64,000 nucleotides of DNA, from assembly GCF_002335745.1 (NCBI RefSeq), contig NZ_NIST01000001.1:3720354-3784353 (forward strand). Direction: 5' to 3'. Of the stretch, positions 61,553 to 64,000 are shown piece by piece. This DNA comes from Evansella halocellulosilytica (lineage in GTDB: Bacteria > Bacillota > Bacilli > Bacillales > Salisediminibacteriaceae). The translations under genes and the position numbers were made by a program. Within the stretch, counting starts at the first letter, position 1, and each line of letters opens with the position of its first letter. The notes under the pieces are model-generated. The model searched no databases. It was given only the letters and a program-made list of their open reading frames with translations, and had not been told where the DNA came from.

Positions 61553-62578
61553 TTATAGCGGATCTATTTCATCTATAAACTTCTCTAAATTGCTTGACTC
61601 AAATGCATTAATAATTACTTGTAAAGATTTAAATGCATCATCACCTGAAGTCGGCGGAACTTCATCCTTTAATATTGATATGATAAACTGCCTTACCACT
61701 TCAGTATTTGCAATGTTATACGCCATGTTATCGAAAGAGTGCCTTACAATTTCACCACTATTATAAAGTGCGATAAGTGGATGATTAGGATCTTCTTCAA
61801 TTCTAAGAGTTCCCTTCTCACCATAGATAACTGTTGCATTCTCCTCACCATTATAATAAGACCAGCTAGCTGCTAACGTTCCAACAACCCCTCTATCAGT
61901 CTCTAGAATACATACAGCATTATCATCGACTGCACTTTGCTTTTTAGCTAAAGTCTTTATGAACGCTGCAACTTTTGTTATTTCTTGTCCCAACATATAG
62001 CGAAGCAAATCTACTTTATGAACCCCTAAGTCACCCATAACCCCTAGACCTGCTTCCCCTTTATTAAAAAACCAAGTATTTTCTCCTTCCCTAGCTCCAG
62101 CATCCGGGCCAGCATGTCCAAAGGTCGTGCGAAAACTGACTACTTTTCCAATAGCCCCTGATTCAATTAATTGTTTTGCTTTTTGATGAGAAGGTATAAA
62201 CCTTTGATTGTGGGCAATCATTAACTTTTTCCCAGTTCTTTGACTTACCTCAACCATCTCCTTCGCTTCATCTAGAGTAGTTGCCATAGGTTTTTCACAT
62301 AAAACATGTTTTCCTTCTGACATAGCTTCAATTGAATAAGACGCATGCATGGCATTTGGTGTACAAATACTAACAGCATCTATATCTTTATCCGTCAACA
62401 ACTCTTTGTAGTTACTATAAGCACGAGCCCCGTAGACTTCAGCTATTTCCTTTGCTCTTTCGTAGTTCATATCACTAACTGCACTAATTTTTACATCATT
62501 ATTCTGTTGATATCCTGGCAAGTGACGGTGTATTGCGATATTTCCACAGCCAATAACCCCTATTCTAATCTTATGCAT
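61553..62578 (-). CDS. Gfo/Idh/MocA-family oxidoreductase, 341 aa
   Basis: An NAD(P)-dependent sugar or inositol dehydrogenase-like enzyme. The N-terminal Rossmann motif GVIGCGNIA is at about 7-15, the EKPMATT motif at about 95-101 and the C-terminal catalytic segment contains [16 protein letters not shown] with the conserved His. The substrate is unknown. Its start overlaps the ThuA gene end by eight bases, and the GH3 remnant begins just beyond its stop. The gene is intact. Confidence 0.9.
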   Translation of the reverse strand: MHKIRIGVIGCGNIAIHRHLPGYQQNNDVKISAVSDMNYERAKEIAEVYGARAYSNYKELLTDKDIDAVSICTPNAMHASYSIEAMSEGKHVLCEKPMATTLDEAKEMVEVSQRTGKKLMIAHNQRFIPSHQKAKQLIESGAIGKVVSFRTTFGHAGPDAGAREGENTWFFNKGEAGLGVMGDLGVHKVDLLRYMLGQEITKVAAFIKTLAKKQSAVDDNAVCILETDRGVVGTLAASWSYYNGEENATVIYGEKGTLRIEEDPNHPLIALYNSGEIVRHSFDNMAYNIANTEVVRQFIISILKDEVPPTSGDDAFKSLQVIINAFESSNLEKFIDEIDPL

Positions 62579-63308
62579 CTACATTCTCCTTTGTTTGACC
62601 TATGTTCTGTAGTGGATTTGTATAACCATATTTTATTTCCTTACCAAAGTCTGGTTGTGCCCATTTAATAGCATTTATGATGACCTGCTGTATGTCTTTT
62701 TGATGAAAAGTTGGAAAAGTCTCATGCCCCGGCTGAAAGTAAAAAATCTTGCCCTTTCCTCTTTGATAGGTAACACCACTTCGAAAGACTTCACCACCTT
62801 CAAACCATCCGACAAAAATAACTTCATCTGGAGAAGGGATGTCAAAATGCTCTCCATACATCTCTTCTTGAGATAATATAATTTTTTCATCAATTCCTTC
62901 TGCTATTGGATGTGTTGGGTCGACCACCCAGAGGTATTCTTTCTCTCCAATGTCCCTCCACTTCAATTCACAACTCGTTCCCATCAACCGTTTAAATATT
63001 TTGGAAAAATGTCCAGAATGTAGTACAATTATGCCCATTCCATCGAGTACACGTTGATGTATTTTTTCTACAATGCTGTCCTCTACTTGTTCATGGGCTA
63101 CATGCCCCCACCAAAGTAATACATCCGTTTCTTCAAGTAGCTTATCGCTTAAACCGTGAGATGGCTCTTCTAACGTTGCCGTCTTCACATCAAACCCGTT
63201 ATCCGCTATCACTTGTGCCAAGAGTCCGTGAATGCCTTTTGGATAAATTTCCTTAACAGTTTGATTCGTTTGTTCATGAATATTTTCATTCCAAACTGTC
63301 ACCTTCAC
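62571..63308 (-). CDS. ThuA-like protein (class I glutamine amidotransferase fold), 245 aa
   Basis: ThuA proteins occur in trehalose and sugar catabolism operons of rhizobia and Bacillaceae. Recognisable blocks are [10 protein letters not shown] at the N-terminus, [46 protein letters not shown] and [14 protein letters not shown], cited by short parts. The GTG at 63308 has AAAGGAGAGG upstream; the longer frame to 63377 runs into the preceding gene. It overlaps the Gfo/Idh start by eight bases, so the two are coupled. Confidence 0.87.
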   Translation of the reverse strand: MKVTVWNENIHEQTNQTVKEIYPKGIHGLLAQVIADNGFDVKTATLEEPSHGLSDKLLEETDVLLWWGHVAHEQVEDSIVEKIHQRVLDGMGIIVLHSGHFSKIFKRLMGTSCELKWRDIGEKEYLWVVDPTHPIAEGIDEKIILSQEEMYGEHFDIPSPDEVIFVGWFEGGEVFRSGVTYQRGKGKIFYFQPGHETFPTFHQKDIQQVIINAIKWAQPDFGKEIKYGYTNPLQNIGQTKENVDA

Positions 63309-63333
63309 TTTGAACCGCCTCTCCTTTGGACCT

Positions 63334-64000
63334 TTACTTATATACAGGCCCTCCATTATTTTTCTTAACATATCCACCCACTACCAAAGCTAATGCCCCC
63401 ATAATCCCTTGATTATCGTTGAGGGAAGGGGAGGTGATGTATTCCTCCATTTTCGGGGTGGTGATATAATCATTAAGCATCTGCGGTAGTTCACCTCTAA
63501 TGATTGAATAGAGTGACTGTTGTTTCATGACACCGCCACCTAGAATGATTTTTTCCGGACCGAGTATTAATGCATAATTCATAATTGCTTGTGCTAAATA
63601 ATAACCTTCTAGTTGCCAAACCTCCCTTCGCTCCCCTAATTCATTTCCTTTATGGTTATACCTAGCTTCAATAGCACTCCCCGACGCAAGACCTTCTAAG
63701 CAATCTTTATGGTAGGGACAGCTCCCCTCGAAATAGTCATTTTGATGGCGAGGTACTTGAATATGTCCCATTTCAGGATGAGTCCACGCGTTTAAAATCT
63801 CTCCATTATTTACAAACCCTGCTCCTATCCCTGTACCAACTGTAATGTATAAACAGCTATGCGCCTTCTTAGCAGCCCCCAGCGATATTCCCCTAGTGCT
63901 GCTGCATTGACATCAGTACTAAGAAATGTTGGAACCTTATATCGCTTTGCAAATGCTTCAAAAATATTAAAGTTCTTCCATGGCAACTTCGGTGTATTCA
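63334..64000 (-). pseudogene. ROK-family fructokinase-like gene, frameshifted and cut by the window edge
   Basis: A sugar kinase of the ROK family with the fructokinase pattern. The 3' part has the zinc motif (HPEMGHIQV, then CPYHKDCLEGLASG), IILGGGVMKQQ and GIMGALALV. The upstream part at the window edge reads TPKLPWKNFNIFEAF and TDVNAAALGEYRWG in another frame. The two are joined in a run of five C (63876-63880, plus strand) where six would restore WGAAKKAHSCLYITVGTGIGAG. So the gene is interrupted by one missing base. It is broken, phase-variable or mis-sequenced. It precedes the ThuA gene by 25 bases. Confidence 0.85.

Overview
The window looks like chromosome from a low-GC, endospore-forming member of the Bacillaceae. 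The evidence is strong AGGAGG-type ribosome binding sites, frequent GTG and TTG starts, spore genes (tlp, sspN, sspO, sspP, a SleL/YaaH-type cortex-lytic enzyme, a SpoVK-like AAA protein) and many orthologues of Bacillus subtilis y-genes (ykuI, ywpF, yneP, yneQ, yhfH, ysnE). Many proteins are rich in Glu and Asp, which would fit an alkaliphile or halophile, but the species cannot be named from the sequence.

Layout. 1-12 kb: a divergent PRPP synthetase paralogue (cut by the window edge), a small ABC-type ATPase, a polysaccharide deacetylase, a lysophospholipase-like hydrolase, a DJ-1/PfpI protein, an NlpC/P60 wall hydrolase, a 21-bp tandem repeat array (8969-9293), yhfH, cheV and a cyclophilin lipoprotein. 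12-25 kb: an amidohydrolase overlapping an unusual 1046-residue protein (acetyltransferase plus beta-rich and mutarotase-like region), ywpF, a DUF2207-like membrane protein, a VTT-domain membrane protein, an MFS transporter next to ykuI (degenerate EAL) and a two-P-loop protein. 25-32 kb: a minus-strand run of a double AAA ATPase, yneP, tlp, yneQ, nadE and a PHP phosphoesterase. 32-44 kb: transporters, a divergent lrp/ahpD-like pair, acetyltransferases, selO, ribB under an FMN riboswitch, sleL, sspN and an fbpB-like gene. 44-49 kb: aconitase flanked by sspO and sspP.

48-60 kb holds the complete selenocysteine system: selA (-), selD (+), selB (-) and tRNA-Sec (selC, +, 59820-59916, anticodon TCA, own promoter). 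Two selenoprotein genes are only recognised if an internal TGA is read through. One is selD itself (TGA at 51288-51290, motif GUGCK). The other is a 78-residue Rdx/SelW-like protein with a CxxU motif (TGA at 50918-50920, minus strand). Both have a hairpin just after the TGA. An ABC transporter with its own two-component system (YvfRSTU-like order) lies between selB and selC.

60-64 kb, directly downstream of selC, is a decaying sugar-utilisation region. It contains a relic of an Mrr-type restriction enzyme, a GH3 glycosidase that has lost its catalytic barrel, an intact Gfo/Idh oxidoreductase, an intact ThuA-like gene and a frameshifted ROK fructokinase-like gene. This pattern suggests an old island beside selC. 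At least two families of short dispersed repeats also lie between genes (5333/17118 and 7055/37666).
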